Under the pieces are notes generated by a model. That model did not search any database and was not told where the DNA came from. It saw only the letters and a program-made list of their open reading frames with translations. The position numbers and the translations under genes were made by a program. 64,000 nucleotides of DNA from Erwinia endophytica (GTDB lineage Bacteria; Pseudomonadota; Gammaproteobacteria; Enterobacterales; Enterobacteriaceae), in the NCBI RefSeq assembly GCF_009295515.1, contig NZ_RQVV01000061.1:124001-188000 (forward strand), in the 5' to 3' direction. Positions 38,740 through 49,586 of the stretch are shown in pieces. Position 1 is the first letter of the stretch, and each line of letters opens with the position of its first letter.

Positions 38740-39900
38740 TTACTGTTTCGCACGCTCTTCAAGCATAGCGACTGCTGGCAACGTTTTTCCTTCCACGAAC
38801 TCCAGGAAAGCACCACCACCGGTAGAAATATAAGAGATCTTATCTTCGATACCGAACAGATCGATAGCCGCCAGCGTATCACCACCACCAGCGATAGAGA
38901 ATGCGTCACTGTCTGCAATGGCTTTCGCCACAATTTCAGTGCCTTTACGGAAGTTAGGGAATTCAAACACGCCGACCGGACCATTCCACAGGATAGTTTT
39001 GGCTTCTTTCAACAATTTAGCCATCGCATTGGCCGTCTCATCACCAAAGTCCATGATTTCTTCATTCTCATTGACTTCATTGACTTTTTTCACATGGGAA
39101 GGCGCAGTTTCAGAAAATTCAGTACCAACGCGGCAGTCGACAGGGACCGGAATTTTAAATTCGTCACGCAGTTTTTTCGCCGCATCAACGAAATCTGGCT
39201 CGTAGAGAGATTTACCGACGTTGTTATCAATCGCCACGAAAGTATTCGCGATACCTCCCCCCACGATGACCGTATCAGCAATTTTTACCAATGAGTTCAG
39301 CACGTCGAATTTAGTGGAAACTTTAGACCCACCCACCACGGCAATCATTGGGCGAGCTGGCGTTTTCAACGCTTTGCCCAATGCTTCCAGCTCATTCGCT
39401 AACAGCGGACCCGCACAGGCAACCGGCGCGAATTTGCCCACGCCGTGGGTGGAAGCCTGTGCACGGTGAGCCGTACCAAAAGCATCCATCACGTAGATAT
39501 CACACAACGCGGCATATTTTTTCGCCAGCGTTTCGTCGTCTTTCTTCTCGCCTTTGTTGAAGCGAACGTTTTCCAGAACCACCAGTTCACCTGCGGCGAC
39601 ATCAACACCGTCAAGATAGTCTTTAGCCAGACGAACTGGAGAAGAAATTTTTTCTTTCAGATAGTTAACGACAGGCAACAGAGAAAACTCTTCATTGTAT
39701 TCACCTTCGGTCGGGCGACCCAGATGAGAAGTAACCATCACTTTAGCACCCTGTTTCAGTGCGGCTTCAATGGTTGGCAACGAAGCACGGATACGTGCAT
39801 CTGACGTCACTTTCCCTTCCTTCACGGGCACATTCAAATCGGAGCGGATGAGTACACGCTTCCCAGCAAGATCCAGATCGGTCATCTTAATTACAGACAT
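38740..39900 (-). CDS. pgk: phosphoglycerate kinase
   Basis: Transfers phosphate from 1,3-bisphosphoglycerate to ADP. It has 386 residues (E. coli 387). The N-terminal substrate site has [20 protein letters not shown] and [10 protein letters not shown]; the C-terminal nucleotide site has [27 protein letters not shown] and [10 protein letters not shown]. It is preceded by epd (51-bp gap) and followed by fbaA (96 bp). Confidence 0.98.
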   Translation of the reverse strand: MSVIKMTDLDLAGKRVLIRSDLNVPVKEGKVTSDARIRASLPTIEAALKQGAKVMVTSHLGRPTEGEYNEEFSLLPVVNYLKEKISSPVRLAKDYLDGVDVAAGELVVLENVRFNKGEKKDDETLAKKYAALCDIYVMDAFGTAHRAQASTHGVGKFAPVACAGPLLANELEALGKALKTPARPMIAVVGGSKVSTKFDVLNSLVKIADTVIVGGGIANTFVAIDNNVGKSLYEPDFVDAAKKLRDEFKIPVPVDCRVGTEFSETAPSHVKKVNEVNENEEIMDFGDETANAMAKLLKEAKTILWNGPVGVFEFPNFRKGTEIVAKAIADSDAFSIAGGGDTLAAIDLFGIEDKISYISTGGGAFLEFVEGKTLPAVAMLEERAKQ

Positions 39901-39951
39901 GGGTGAATCCTCTCGTTGATTCTCTAAGTTTTGACAGGCGCAAACCGCACC

Positions 39952-40971
39952 TTACCTGAAACCGCTTGCGGCCATTGCTAACGTGGTATCAATCATCCGG
40001 TTAGCAAAACCCCATTCGTTGTCACACCAAACCAGCGTTTTGATCAAGTGTCGACCGCTAACCCGCGTCTGTGTGCCGTCCACTATGGCACTGTGCGGAT
40101 CATGGTTAAAATCTATGGAGACTAACGGTAATTCCGTATAGTCAACTATACCACTAAATGCCCCTTCTGACGCCTTTTGCAACAGCGCATTGACCTCCGC
40201 GGCGTTAACAGCCTCCCGGACACTGACGCTCAAATCAATCGCCGTCACATTAATCGTCGGTACCCTTACGGCAATCGCTTCAAAACAGTCACTGAATTTC
40301 GGAAAAATGCGCGAAATACCCGCGGCAAGTCGGGTATCCACCGGAATGATTGACTGACTGGCCGCTCGAGTCCGACGTAAATCAGTGTGGTAAGCGTCAA
40401 TCACCTGTTGGTCATGCATTGCCGAATGAATTGTGGTCACCGTACCCGATTCAATGCCGAATGCATCATCCAGCAGTTTAATCACCGGAATAATACAGTT
40501 GGTAGTACAGGATGCATTGGACACGATCCGGTCGCTGGGTTGCAGATCTTTCTCATTCACGCCGTAGACCACCGTGGCATCCAGATCATTACCGCCAGGA
40601 TGAGAAAACAGCACTTTTTTAGCCCCTGCGGCCAGGTGGGCCTCGCCATCGGCGCGGTTGCCATAAATCCCGGTACAATCAAGCACCACATCAACGTTCA
40701 GTTCACGCCAGGGTAAATCGCTAATTTCTGCCCGGTGGAGAAGACGAATCGTGTCTTCGCCAACCCACAGTAAATCGCGCTCCTGACGGACATCCCAGGC
40801 AAAACGGCCGTGGCTGGTATCGTACTTCAGCAAATGCGCCATCCCGGAGGCTTCCGCCAGCTCATTAATGGCGACGACGCTAATCTCGGCGCGGCGCCCG
40901 GTTTCATAAAGCGCTCGTAATACGTTGCGCCCTATGCGACCAAACCCGTTAATGGCAATGTGAACCGTCAT
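39952..40971 (-). CDS. epd: erythrose-4-phosphate dehydrogenase
   Basis: GAPDH-like enzyme that oxidises erythrose 4-phosphate toward pyridoxal phosphate synthesis. It has 339 residues, as in E. coli. The NAD motif [15 protein letters not shown] is followed by the catalytic Cys155 in SNASCTTNC. The insertion pattern ([19 protein letters not shown]) matches Epd rather than GapA. It is the first gene of epd-pgk-fbaA. A likely CRP site stands about 200 bp upstream. Confidence 0.97.
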   Translation of the reverse strand: MTVHIAINGFGRIGRNVLRALYETGRRAEISVVAINELAEASGMAHLLKYDTSHGRFAWDVRQERDLLWVGEDTIRLLHRAEISDLPWRELNVDVVLDCTGIYGNRADGEAHLAAGAKKVLFSHPGGNDLDATVVYGVNEKDLQPSDRIVSNASCTTNCIIPVIKLLDDAFGIESGTVTTIHSAMHDQQVIDAYHTDLRRTRAASQSIIPVDTRLAAGISRIFPKFSDCFEAIAVRVPTINVTAIDLSVSVREAVNAAEVNALLQKASEGAFSGIVDYTELPLVSIDFNHDPHSAIVDGTQTRVSGRHLIKTLVWCDNEWGFANRMIDTTLAMAASGFR

Positions 40972-41298
40972 ATCACTCCTGCATCAGAATTTCAGTACAA
41001 AACTGGAATGTTAGCCTGAGCCAGACCTTCGCTTTTGTACAGGGAATTCTTGCGCTACTGCATCTGCATATAACCGAGGTTTCATCAGCGATAACGCCAA
41101 CTGAAACGGTTCAGCCACAATAAAGACAATACGGAATAATTGAAATGAGGAAGATCAATCAATAAGCTAAAATTCTGACAGAGATCACATTTAACAATCG
41201 AGTTGCACAAATTAAGAATAGAGCCCGGCCCTGCGGGAGTAAAGTATCAACTCTGACCGTGACTTCTGGCTACCGGAGGTTAACATAACCTACACAAC
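40972..41298. other. divergent promoter region of epd and the bactofilin gene
   Basis: 327 bp with no open frame that I would call. It contains a good CRP-type site (41174-41189) and an AT-rich part near 41130-41220. A GGAGG at 41275-41279 lies 19 bases before the annotated bactofilin ATG, too far for ideal initiation there. Confidence 0.6.
41174..41189. promoter_or_regulatory. CRP-type site between epd and bactofilin
   Basis: TCTGA-CAGAGA-TCACA fits TGTGA-N6-TCACA with one mismatch. It could control either divergent gene; in E. coli the epd promoter is CRP-dependent. Confidence 0.55.
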
Positions 41299-42045
41299 AT
41301 GAACTACAACCTGCTTTGGTTTATCTGGCTAATCTGGGCTGCAGCGTTGATTGTCTATGGTTTGGGCTGGGAAGCGTCGCTGGCGATAATCAGCCAGTAC
41401 CCTGGCCAGCTGACTGGACTGTTTTCGGCGATCATTGCTGGCGTTATTTTAAGGAATTTATTGTTCAATAAGGATATGACTATGTTTAAACGCAAAGATA
41501 ATAATACCCCCATCCCAACTGAATCCCCCCTCACTCCTCGTCGGGACCCTTACTCACTGAATAATGAAGATCATCTGTCGGCTGGCAGCGACTTTCAGGA
41601 AGAGGTATCCGCTGTCACTATCACCAAAGTGTCAGACACCACCACTATCCCGGAAACCTGCGTTATCGAAGGTGAAATCAAAGCGCTTGGCGATATTCAT
41701 ATCAATGGTGCCGTTAACGGCAAAATTAACTCAGAAAAAACAGTATTTGTGCAAAAAAGCGGACGGGTGGAAGGTGAAATATTTGCCAATCGCATTGAAG
41801 TCAGTGGGGAGCTAAAAGGATTATGCCGCAGCAGGGAAGTGGCCATCAACGCTAACGGTTTTCTGGACGGAACCATTGAGTGCGAATCACTTTCTGTGCA
41901 CCAGAGCGGACGCTTCTATGGCCAGTCAAAACCGTATGAACAGTCGCAACTGACGGAAGAACTTTCCGTGAAGCAGAAAATCACCGAGCCAGTAGTTACG
42001 CTCAATCAGGATTTCCATCTGAGAGAACAGACGGTGGCGCAGTAA
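41299..42045 (+). CDS. membrane-anchored bactofilin (CcmA-like polymer-forming protein)
   Basis: Protein of 248 residues. Residues 5-23 and about 36-54 form two membrane helices; a polar Pro/Thr/Ser linker follows (60-115); a right-handed beta-helix bactofilin domain with regularly spaced hydrophobic repeats occupies about 118-215 (CVIEGEIKALGDIHINGAVN, VFVQKSGRVEGEIFANRIEV); and a tail of about 30 residues closes it. Bactofilins polymerise without nucleotide and shape cells or anchor wall enzymes; Proteus mirabilis CcmA is a similar membrane-linked member. The ATG at 41299 has only a distant ribosome-binding site, whereas AAGGA at 41470-41474 sits eight bases before an internal ATG at 41482 (MFKRKDNN), the typical start of soluble bactofilins. 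The gene is inserted between epd and tktA, where E. coli has unrelated genes. Confidence 0.88.
   Translation: MNYNLLWFIWLIWAAALIVYGLGWEASLAIISQYPGQLTGLFSAIIAGVILRNLLFNKDMTMFKRKDNNTPIPTESPLTPRRDPYSLNNEDHLSAGSDFQEEVSAVTITKVSDTTTIPETCVIEGEIKALGDIHINGAVNGKINSEKTVFVQKSGRVEGEIFANRIEVSGELKGLCRSREVAINANGFLDGTIECESLSVHQSGRFYGQSKPYEQSQLTEELSVKQKITEPVVTLNQDFHLREQTVAQ
41470..41484 (+). promoter_or_regulatory. internal ribosome-binding site and start in the bactofilin gene
   Basis: AAGGA at 41470-41474 precedes in-frame ATG codons at 41476 and 41482, the second at ideal spacing. Initiation at 41482 would yield a 187-residue form without the membrane helices. Confidence 0.5.
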
Positions 42046-42058
42046 GCAGGATAAGAAA

Positions 42059-42091
42059 GAGGTTCGCCCGTTTATACTGCAGGCGAACCTC
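42059..42091. terminator. hairpin between bactofilin gene and tktA
   Basis: GAGGTTCGCC and GGCGAACCTC form a perfect 10-bp stem around a 13-base loop between two convergent genes. There is no clear T-run, so it may only protect or pause the transcripts. Confidence 0.55.
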
Positions 42092-42098
42092 GGTATTA

Positions 42099-44090
42099 CT
42101 ACAGCAAGGCTTTCGCTTTAGCAACTACGTTATCCACGGTGAAGCCAAAGATTTCGAACAACTTCTCTGCTGGCGCAGATTCGCCAAAGGTGGTCATACC
42201 AACAATAGCGCCGTTCAGGCCGGTATATTTGAACCAGTAATCGGCGATACCTGCTTCGATAGCCACGCGCGCGCTGACCGCTTTAGGTAATACCGACTCA
42301 CGGTAAGCCGCATCCTGCTTGTCAAAGACATCAGTCGATGGCATGGAAACCACGCGAACTTTACGCCCTTCAGCAGTCAGTTTGTCATACGCGCCGACAG
42401 CCAGTTCCACTTCAGATCCCGTCGCTATCAGGATCACTTCCGGCTGCCCGTCACAATCCTTCAGCACGTAGGCACCACGGGCCACATTGGTCAATTGCTC
42501 CGCGGTACGCTCCTGTTGCGCCAGATTCTGTCGGGAGAAAATCAGGGCGGTTGGACCGTCATGACGCTCAATACCATATTTCCACGCCACCGCAGATTCA
42601 ACCTGATCACACGGACGCCATACGCTCATATTCGGCGTGACACGCAGGCTGGCAAGCTGCTCAACCGGCTGGTGCGTCGGTCCATCTTCACCGAGACCAA
42701 TAGAATCGTGGGTATAGACCATCACCTGACGGATTTTCATCAGTGCGGCCATACGGACAGCATTACGTGCGTATTCCACAAACATCAGGAAGGTCGCGGT
42801 ATAAGGCAGGAAACCACCGTGCAAGGTGATGCCGTTGGCGATAGCGGTCATGCCGAATTCACGTACACCGTAGTGAATGTAATTACCCGCCGCATCTTCA
42901 TTGATAGCTTTAGAACCGGACCACATAGTCAGATTACTTGGCGCCAGGTCAGCAGACCCGCCCAGATATTCTGGCAACAATTTACCGAAAGCTTCCAGTG
43001 TGTTCTGAGACGCTTTGCGGCTGGCGATTTTCGCTGGATTAGCCTGCAACTGTTCAATGAATTTCTGCGACTCTGCCTGCCAGTTTTCCGGCAGCGCGCC
43101 ACGCATACGGCGTTTGAATTCCGCCGCCAACTCAGGATAAGCGCTGGCGTACGCGGCAAACTTCTCGTTCCAGGCGCCTTCTTTAGCCTTACCGGCGGCT
43201 TTCGCATCCCACTGTTCATAGATGTCCTGTGGAATTTCGAATGGCGCATGCGTCCAACCCAGTTGTTTGCGGGTCAGCGCGATTTCTTCTTCACCCAGTG
43301 GGGCGCCGTGTGAATCGTGCGTGCCCGCTTTGTTAGGTGAACCGAAACCGATAACGGTCTTACACATCAACAAGGATGGCTTATCGCTGACCGCCCGCGC
43401 TTCTTCAATCGCTTTTTTAATTGCGGCAGCATCATGACCATCCACGCCACGCACTACATGCCAGCCGTAAGATTCGAAGCGTTTCGCGGTATCATCAGTG
43501 AACCAGCCATCAACATGACCGTCGATAGAGATGCCGTTGTCATCATAGAAGGCGATCAATTTGCCCAATTTCAGCGTACCCGCCAGTGAGCACACTTCGT
43601 GGGAAATGCCTTCCATCATGCAACCGTCGCCCATGAACACATAAGTGTGATGGTCGACAATATCATGATTCGGACGGTTGAACTGAGCCGCCAGGGTGCG
43701 CTCAGCCATCGCCATCCCTACCGCATTGGCGATACCCTGCCCTAATGGGCCGGTGGTGGTTTCCACCCCTACGGTATAGCCATATTCAGGGTGACCCGGC
43801 GTTTTAGAGTGCAGCTGGCGGAAATTAGCCAGTTCAGTAATCGGCAGATCATAGCCGCTGAGGTGCAGCAGGCTGTAGATCAGCATGGAGCCGTGACCAT
43901 TGGACAACACAAAACGATCGCGATCGGCCCACTGCGGGTTGGTCGGGTTATGGTTCAGGAAATCACGCCACAGGACTTCGGCGATATCCGCCATACCCAT
44001 GGGCGCCCCCGGATGGCCAGATTTGGCTTTCTGCACCGCATCCATACTTAAAGCACGAATGGCGTTAGCAAGCTCTTTACGAGAAGACAT
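42099..44090 (-). CDS. tktA: transketolase 1
   Basis: Thiamine-diphosphate enzyme of the pentose phosphate pathway that moves two-carbon units. It has 663 residues, as in E. coli TktA. The cofactor motif is [20 protein letters not shown] near 155-175. Also visible are [18 protein letters not shown] at the N-terminus, [18 protein letters not shown] in the Pyr domain, and the C-terminal domain from about 540. It supplies erythrose 4-phosphate to Epd. Twin TGTACA palindromes lie about 90-120 bp upstream. Confidence 0.98.
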   Translation of the reverse strand: MSSRKELANAIRALSMDAVQKAKSGHPGAPMGMADIAEVLWRDFLNHNPTNPQWADRDRFVLSNGHGSMLIYSLLHLSGYDLPITELANFRQLHSKTPGHPEYGYTVGVETTTGPLGQGIANAVGMAMAERTLAAQFNRPNHDIVDHHTYVFMGDGCMMEGISHEVCSLAGTLKLGKLIAFYDDNGISIDGHVDGWFTDDTAKRFESYGWHVVRGVDGHDAAAIKKAIEEARAVSDKPSLLMCKTVIGFGSPNKAGTHDSHGAPLGEEEIALTRKQLGWTHAPFEIPQDIYEQWDAKAAGKAKEGAWNEKFAAYASAYPELAAEFKRRMRGALPENWQAESQKFIEQLQANPAKIASRKASQNTLEAFGKLLPEYLGGSADLAPSNLTMWSGSKAINEDAAGNYIHYGVREFGMTAIANGITLHGGFLPYTATFLMFVEYARNAVRMAALMKIRQVMVYTHDSIGLGEDGPTHQPVEQLASLRVTPNMSVWRPCDQVESAVAWKYGIERHDGPTALIFSRQNLAQQERTAEQLTNVARGAYVLKDCDGQPEVILIATGSEVELAVGAYDKLTAEGRKVRVVSMPSTDVFDKQDAAYRESVLPKAVSARVAIEAGIADYWFKYTGLNGAIVGMTTFGESAPAEKLFEIFGFTVDNVVAKAKALL

Positions 44091-44180
44091 GTTTTACTCC
44101 AGGTCGGATTAAATGCTTCGCCGTCCTTAACCTATTTTAATCAATGAGTTATCAGGCAAAGTTATAAAGGTTGCCCTCCA

Positions 44181-44210
44181 ATGTACATGAAATACAGGGG
44201 TCATGTACAT
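44181..44210. repeat. twin ATGTACAT palindromes upstream of tktA
   Basis: ATGTACATGA and TCATGTACAT form a 10-bp inverted repeat with a ten-base spacer. Each arm contains the 8-bp palindrome ATGTACAT, and the two palindrome centres are 22 bp apart, about two helical turns. It lies 90-120 bp before the tktA start and looks like an operator pair. Confidence 0.5.
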
Positions 44211-44214
44211 GGTC

Positions 44215-44250
44215 AAAAGTGCAAAAAACTGCGGCCAGACTTGCACTTTT
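44215..44250 (-). terminator. speB terminator candidate
   Basis: AAAAGTGCAA and TTGCACTTTT form a perfect 10-bp stem with a 16-base loop, starting eight bases after the speB stop. A-rich and T-rich arms fit a rho-independent terminator. Confidence 0.65.
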
Positions 44251-44257
44251 GTGCGGC

Positions 44258-45181
44258 TTATTCGCCTTTATTCACGGCCTGCACGTACAGCATATCCAGC
44301 GCCAACGTCGCTGCCGCCAGAGAAGTCAGGTCAGACTGATCATAGCCAGGGGCCACTTCAACCAGATCCATGCCGACAATGTTCAGTCCCTGCAAGCCGC
44401 GAACCAGTCGGGTGGCTTTATCGGTGGTCAACCCGCCAATCACTGGCGTACCGGTGCCCGGGGCATGCGCCGGATCCAGACAATCAATATCGAAAGTCAG
44501 GTAAACCGGCAGTGAACCCACGATCTGTTTCACCTGCGCGATGATGTCATCCACGCTGCGTTCGTTGACTTGAGCCGCATCCAGTACATTAAAGCCCAGG
44601 GAGGCATCGAACTCGGTGCGGATGCCGATTTGCACTGAGTGCTGCGGATCAATCAGACCTTCTGCCGGGGCATGGTGGAACATGGTGCCATGGTCGAATT
44701 TCGGGCCGTTAGAATAGGTATCAGTATGGGCATCGAAGTGTACCAGCGCCATTTTACCAAAATACCGGGCATGCGCACGCAGCAGCGGCAACGTAACGTA
44801 GTGGTCGCCGCCGAAGGACAGCATACGCTTGCCGCTGGCCAGCAGCTTTTCGGCATGCGCCTGTAATTTGTCGGTCAGATCCTGAGAATCGCCAAACGCA
44901 TAAACCAGGTCGCCACAATCCACCACTTTCAGCCGCTGACGCAGATCGAAATTCCACGGCCAGCGACACCCTTCCCACGCCAGATTAGTCGAAATCTGAC
45001 GGATAGCTCCCGGCCCTAAACGGCTGCCTGGACGACCAGACGTTGCCGCATCGAAAGGAATACCGGTTATCACCCACTCGGCATCACTGTCGTAGGGCTG
45101 GAAATTAACAGGAAAACGCATAAAACCAAAGGCGTTAGAAACCAGTGAGTTATCGTACTGATTGCCCAGGGTGTTATTCAT
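44258..45181 (-). CDS. speB: agmatinase SpeB
   Basis: Binuclear manganese ureohydrolase that converts agmatine to putrescine and urea. It has 307 residues (E. coli 306). Metal-binding motifs are [20 protein letters not shown] and [19 protein letters not shown]. It follows speA by 52 bp. Together they give the arginine-agmatine-putrescine route. Confidence 0.98.
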   Translation of the reverse strand: MNNTLGNQYDNSLVSNAFGFMRFPVNFQPYDSDAEWVITGIPFDAATSGRPGSRLGPGAIRQISTNLAWEGCRWPWNFDLRQRLKVVDCGDLVYAFGDSQDLTDKLQAHAEKLLASGKRMLSFGGDHYVTLPLLRAHARYFGKMALVHFDAHTDTYSNGPKFDHGTMFHHAPAEGLIDPQHSVQIGIRTEFDASLGFNVLDAAQVNERSVDDIIAQVKQIVGSLPVYLTFDIDCLDPAHAPGTGTPVIGGLTTDKATRLVRGLQGLNIVGMDLVEVAPGYDQSDLTSLAAATLALDMLYVQAVNKGE

Positions 45182-45204
45182 ACCAAATCCTCTTTAAATG
45201 ACCT

Positions 45205-45227
45205 CGGGCAGCGTTCATTGCTGCCCG
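45205..45227 (-). other. intercistronic hairpin speA-speB
   Basis: CGGGCAGC and GCTGCCCG form an 8-bp stem with a seven-base loop between the speA stop and the speB start. No T-run follows, so it probably modulates mRNA stability or partial read-through. Confidence 0.5.
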
Positions 45228-45233
45228 CATAGC

Positions 45234-47210
45234 TTATTCATCTTCCAGATACGTGTAACCGTACAGGCCTGACTCAAATTCTTGCATGAACGACACACGC
45301 AGATCTTCGTCCAAATCGCTCTCTTTGATCTGGTTACGGAAGTGCGTCAACAGTTCTTGCGGATCCAGTTGGACATACTCCAGCATGTCGGCAACGGTAT
45401 CGCCTTCATCAGACAGTTGCACTTCCACGCTGCCGTCGGCAAAGGCGAATACATCAACTGCTTCCGTATCGCCGAACAGATTATGCATGTTACCGAGGAT
45501 TTCCTGGTACGCACCAACCATAAAAAAGCCCAGCATCGGTGGATTATCCACATCGTACTGCGGCATCGGCATAGTGGTGGCAATTCCGTCACCGTCCACA
45601 TAGTGATCGATGCTGCCATCAGAGTCACAGGTAATGTCCAGCAGCACCGCACGGCGCTCTGGCGACTGGTTCAGCCCTTCCAGCGGCATTACCGGGAACA
45701 GTTGATCGATGCCCCAGGCATCCGGCATGGACTGGAATAGCGAGAAGTTGACGTAAATCTTATCCGCCATGCGCTCCTGCAGCTCGTCGATGATTGGCCG
45801 GTGAGCCCGGTTACTCGGGTCCAGATGCTGCTGAATATAGTGGCAGATACTCAGGTAAAGTTGCTCAGCCCAGGCGCGCTGGGTCAGATCATAGGTACCC
45901 TGTGAATAACCAGTATGAATATCGGACAGATCCATCTGGCTGTCGTGCAACCACTCACGTAACGAGCGACGATTGTTTGGCTGGTGCATCTCCTGCCAGG
46001 TATCCCACATGCTGATAATCGGCCGTGGAGAATCCGCGGAAGGCGCCTGCGGCGTGCTGAATTCGTTGCGTTCAACCCCGATGATATTGGAAACCAGCAC
46101 GGTGTGGTGAGCCGTAACGGCCCGGCCAGATTCAGTGATCACCGTTGGGTGCGGCAGATTATGCTCCTCACAAGCGTCGCCAATCGCCCAGATCACGTTG
46201 TTGGCATATTCGTTCAGGCCATAGTTGACCGAGCAGTCAGACTGTGAACGGGTTCCTTCATAATCCACGCCCAGACCGCCACCGACGTCGAAACATTGAA
46301 TATTGACGCCGAGCTTAGCCAGTTCGACATAAAAACGGGCGGATTCACGCACGCCGGTGGCAATATCGCGAATATTCGCCATCTGTGATCCCAGATGGAA
46401 ATGCAACAGTTGCAGACTTTCCAGACGCCCCGCGTCGCGCATGATGTCGACCAACTGCAAAACCTGGGTGGCCGACAGACCAAATTTCGATTTTTCACCA
46501 CCACTGGACTGCCATTTCCCGGATCCCTGAGATGCCAGACGCGCACGAATACCCAGGCGCGGAACAACATTCAGACGTTCGGCTTCTTCCAGCACCAGCT
46601 TCACTTCGGTCATTTTTTCCAGCACCAGATAAACCTTGTGGCCCATCTTCTCGCCGATCAGTGCCAGACGAATGTATTCACGGTCTTTATAGCCATTACA
46701 CACAATAACCGAGCGAGTCATCCCGGCATGCGCCAATACCGCCATCAGTTCCGCTTTTGAGCCGGCTTCCAGTCCCAATGGTTCGCCCGAATTAATCAAT
46801 GATTCGATAACGCGTTTATGCTGGTTGACCTTTATCGGGTAAACCAGGAAATAGCCACCACGATAACCATAGGATTCGCGCGCGCGCTTGAACGCGGCGT
46901 TAATCGAGCGCAGACGGTGTTGGAGGATCTGCGGAAAACAAAACAACGCAGGCAAACGCTGACCTTCGGCTTCACGTTCTTTAACCAGTTTAGCCAGATC
47001 GACACGCGCTTCCGGTACGTCCGGGTCGGGACACACGCTGATATGCCCCAACTCATTCACGTCGTAGTAGTTATTGCCCCACCAGGCAATATTGTAGGTG
47101 CGCAGCATTTTGCTGGCATCGTGATCGCTCATCGCCACCTCCTGCATTGAGCGGAGTACACCATGTTCGCCTGCTGACGAACCCTTAACCATCTTGATGT
47201 CGTCAGACAT
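45234..47210 (-). CDS. speA: biosynthetic arginine decarboxylase SpeA
   Basis: PLP enzyme of the alanine-racemase fold that makes agmatine from arginine. It has 658 residues from ATG 47210 (GAGG seven bases upstream), the E. coli length; the in-frame codon at 47222 is rejected. The PLP lysine is in [14 protein letters not shown], the His-rich motif is [19 protein letters not shown], the glycine loop is [14 protein letters not shown], and the catalytic Cys lies in [17 protein letters not shown]. It is transcribed with speB and divergent from metK. Confidence 0.98.
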   Translation of the reverse strand: MSDDIKMVKGSSAGEHGVLRSMQEVAMSDHDASKMLRTYNIAWWGNNYYDVNELGHISVCPDPDVPEARVDLAKLVKEREAEGQRLPALFCFPQILQHRLRSINAAFKRARESYGYRGGYFLVYPIKVNQHKRVIESLINSGEPLGLEAGSKAELMAVLAHAGMTRSVIVCNGYKDREYIRLALIGEKMGHKVYLVLEKMTEVKLVLEEAERLNVVPRLGIRARLASQGSGKWQSSGGEKSKFGLSATQVLQLVDIMRDAGRLESLQLLHFHLGSQMANIRDIATGVRESARFYVELAKLGVNIQCFDVGGGLGVDYEGTRSQSDCSVNYGLNEYANNVIWAIGDACEEHNLPHPTVITESGRAVTAHHTVLVSNIIGVERNEFSTPQAPSADSPRPIISMWDTWQEMHQPNNRRSLREWLHDSQMDLSDIHTGYSQGTYDLTQRAWAEQLYLSICHYIQQHLDPSNRAHRPIIDELQERMADKIYVNFSLFQSMPDAWGIDQLFPVMPLEGLNQSPERRAVLLDITCDSDGSIDHYVDGDGIATTMPMPQYDVDNPPMLGFFMVGAYQEILGNMHNLFGDTEAVDVFAFADGSVEVQLSDEGDTVADMLEYVQLDPQELLTHFRNQIKESDLDEDLRVSFMQEFESGLYGYTYLEDE

Positions 47211-48098
47211 TGCGAGCCTCAAATTTCAATAATGATGTGGAACAGTTAACTACTATCACAGGGAAAGGATATGCATAAAAGCCATCCGTTAGCGCTAAAT
47301 TCAGCACAACACGCTGAAACGCAGCATCAGGCAGTAGCAGAAGTATAACATTAAACACGTCAGACTCCGGGGAACGGGTCAGAGAGCCAATAGCAAATCT
47401 CTCTCAGGAAAGTCTGAGAGCACCTGAAAGCAGCGTTAGCGAAGTTTATCCGGCACAAGTGTCGGAAAAATGACCGACTGCAAAATGACATCGGGGAAAA
47501 TACAAAAATGAGGATGAAAAACCAGCGAGAAAAGCGCACCACTGGCAGCCTACCGCGAAGCTGGATCCCTGAGCGAAAATCATCAATTGAAACGCAGCGG
47601 CGTTTTATACAACCACTGTACATGGAATGCAAAATCTAATTGTGCGGATTGCTCTGGTGTCAGGAATTTTTTCCACTGTTATTCCCTGCTGAAATTCCAT
47701 TTGATTAAAAAAAACTGGTAATCCACTGAGCGTGTAACCTAAAATAGCCGTCCAGATGTTAATCCATCTATACTGGTTAACTTCTAAGCGTCTTAATAAT
47801 TACCCTGACTAATTCAAGTTACAGGACAAAAACGCCCACGCGTTTTGAACCGTGTTGTCACTGGCCCCGAAGGGGAAAGTATCAGGCCGATTCAGGCGGC
47901 AAGCGCAGGGACCCGATGCGTTTACATTGATAAGCGATTCGGACGATTGAAGCCGCCTACGCACCGGCTGCTTGAAGGATGGCAGGGGTATATGTACTGC
48001 TCATGGCTTTGCCTGAGGGGGCGCTGAGAACCACCGCCAGGTTCAGTTTTTGGCGTTATGCAGTCGAATTCAACCCGTATCAGTAAGGTAAAGAATAA
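47211..48098. other. speA-metK divergent regulatory region
   Basis: 888 bp with two parts. Upstream of speA (47211-47640) there is a 90-codon minus-strand frame (47360-47632) without a ribosome-binding site and with very high Ser, Arg, Phe and Cys content; I do not call it a gene. Upstream of metK, six MetJ boxes (47746-47793) are followed by a leader of about 300 nt that contains several short stems: 47829-47846 (AAAACGC/GCGTTTT), CCCC-GAA-GGGG near 47865-47875, and a longer pairing of AGGCGGC with GCCGCCT. A TATACT-like -10 for speA lies near 47343-47348. Confidence 0.55.
47746..47793 (+). promoter_or_regulatory. six tandem MetJ boxes upstream of metK
   Basis: Contiguous 8-bp units against the consensus AGACGTCT: AGCCGTCC, AGATGTTA, ATCCATCT, ATACTGGT, TAACTTCT and AAGCGTCT, with 6, 5, 5, 4, 5 and 6 matches. 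Tandem arrays of this kind are the binding sites of the MetJ-SAM repressor, which controls metK in E. coli. Confidence 0.75.
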
Positions 48099-49253
48099 AT
48101 GGCTAAACACCTTTTCACTTCCGAGTCCGTCTCAGAAGGACATCCTGATAAAATCGCTGACCAGATTTCCGATGCTGTGCTTGACGCCATTCTCAGGCAG
48201 GATCCGAAAGCCCGCGTCGCGTGTGAAACCTATGTGAAAACCGGTATGGTGCTGGTTGGTGGTGAGATTACTACGACTGCATGGGTAGATATCGAAGAAA
48301 TCACCCGTAATACCGTGCGTGAAATCGGTTATGTCCATTCCGATATGGGCTTTGATGCCAACTCCTGCGCCGTGCTGAATGCCATTGGTAAACAGTCGCC
48401 GGATATCAACCAGGGCGTTGACCGTGCAAACCCGCTGGAACAGGGCGCGGGCGACCAGGGCCTGATGTTTGGTTACGCGACTAACGAAACTGATGTGTTG
48501 ATGCCTGCGCCAGTGACCTATGCGCACCGACTGGTACAGCGTCAGTCTGAAGTACGTAAAAACGGTACCCTGCCGTGGCTGCGTCCCGATGCGAAAAGCC
48601 AGATAACCTTCCAGTATAACGATGGCAAAATCGTCGGTATTGATGCGGTAGTGTTGTCTACTCAGCATGCTGAAGACATCTCGCAAAAAGATCTACAAGA
48701 AGCGGTGATGGAAGAGATAATCAAACCCGTTTTGCCTGCTGACTGGATCAACGCCAGCACCAAATATCACATCAACCCAACCGGCCGTTTTGTTATCGGC
48801 GGTCCAATGGGTGACTGTGGTCTGACGGGGCGTAAAATTATCGTTGATACCTACGGCGGTATGGCACGTCACGGCGGCGGCGCTTTCTCTGGTAAAGACC
48901 CGTCTAAAGTCGACCGTTCTGCGGCCTATGCTGCCCGCTACGTGGCAAAAAATATCGTTGCGGCTGGCCTGGCTGATCGTTGTGAAATCCAGGTTTCTTA
49001 CGCGATTGGCGTGGCCGAACCAACTTCCATCATGGTTGAAACATTTGGTACTGAGAAAGTCTCTACTGAACAGTTAACCCTGCTGGTGCGTGAATTCTTC
49101 GACCTGCGGCCATACGGCCTGATTCAGATGCTGGACCTGCTGCACCCGATCTATCGTGAAACCGCGGCTTATGGCCACTTTGGTCGTGAACATTTCCCGT
49201 GGGAAAAAACAGACAAAGCAGCACAGCTCCGTGAGGCAGCTGGCCTGAAGTAA
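48099..49253 (+). CDS. metK: S-adenosylmethionine synthetase
   Basis: Makes S-adenosylmethionine from methionine and ATP. It has 384 residues, as in E. coli. Conserved motifs are [34 protein letters not shown], the phosphate-binding loop [16 protein letters not shown] and the Cys in [14 protein letters not shown]. It is preceded by a MetJ-box array and a long leader, and ends in a strong terminator. Confidence 0.98.
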   Translation: MAKHLFTSESVSEGHPDKIADQISDAVLDAILRQDPKARVACETYVKTGMVLVGGEITTTAWVDIEEITRNTVREIGYVHSDMGFDANSCAVLNAIGKQSPDINQGVDRANPLEQGAGDQGLMFGYATNETDVLMPAPVTYAHRLVQRQSEVRKNGTLPWLRPDAKSQITFQYNDGKIVGIDAVVLSTQHAEDISQKDLQEAVMEEIIKPVLPADWINASTKYHINPTGRFVIGGPMGDCGLTGRKIIVDTYGGMARHGGGAFSGKDPSKVDRSAAYAARYVAKNIVAAGLADRCEIQVSYAIGVAEPTSIMVETFGTEKVSTEQLTLLVREFFDLRPYGLIQMLDLLHPIYRETAAYGHFGREHFPWEKTDKAAQLREAAGLK

Positions 49254-49277
49254 GCCCCAATCTACAGACACAATCGA

Positions 49278-49300
49278 GGGCACCCCTGGGTGCCCTTTTT
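49278..49300 (+). terminator. metK terminator
   Basis: GGGCACC and GGTGCCC arms with a CCTG loop followed by five T, 25 bp after the metK stop. Confidence 0.9.
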
Positions 49301-49365
49301 GCTGGCTACTGACTGGCGGCTTATCCGCATCTGACGACACTGTTTCTGCCGCTGTATTGAAACAG

Positions 49366-49379
49366 TGTTAACGATTACA
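49366..49379 (+). promoter_or_regulatory. distal GalR operator of galP
   Basis: TGTTAACGATTACA matches TGTAANCGNTTACA with one mismatch. Its centre is 204 bp upstream of the proximal operator, a spacing that would allow DNA looping. Confidence 0.6.
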
Positions 49380-49569
49380 TGATGAAATATTTTATCTGTC
49401 GGGTGCTTAAGAATGTATATTCTTAATTAATGTCGGCAAAACGCGCTATTTTTCAGTACTGTCCGATAGAGCACAACCAAAGGATTAAGAGACACTCTCT
49501 GGTGCTATAACTCCTTGGTTATAAAGCGTAACTGTAGGTGAAAATCTCGTTTTTAAGAAATATCCGGTA

Positions 49570-49583
49570 TGTAACCGATTACA
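49570..49583 (+). promoter_or_regulatory. proximal GalR operator of galP
   Basis: TGTAACCGATTACA is a full match to the GalR/GalS consensus TGTAANCGNTTACA. It lies about 90 bp before the galP ATG and next to a CRP-type site. Confidence 0.75.
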
Positions 49584-49586
49584 CCC

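Noticed and set aside
41299-42045. Horizontal island around the bactofilin gene
   Set aside because: Only one gene is inserted, and no integrase, direct repeats, tRNA or clear composition shift mark an island.
47360-47632. 90-codon minus-strand frame upstream of speA
   Set aside because: No ribosome-binding site before the ATG, odd composition rich in Ser, Arg, Phe and Cys, and location in the speA promoter region. It could be a leader frame but nothing supports it.
47845-48027. 60-codon plus-strand frame in the metK leader
   Set aside because: Starts at TTG without a ribosome-binding site; the segment is better explained as untranslated, possibly folded RNA.
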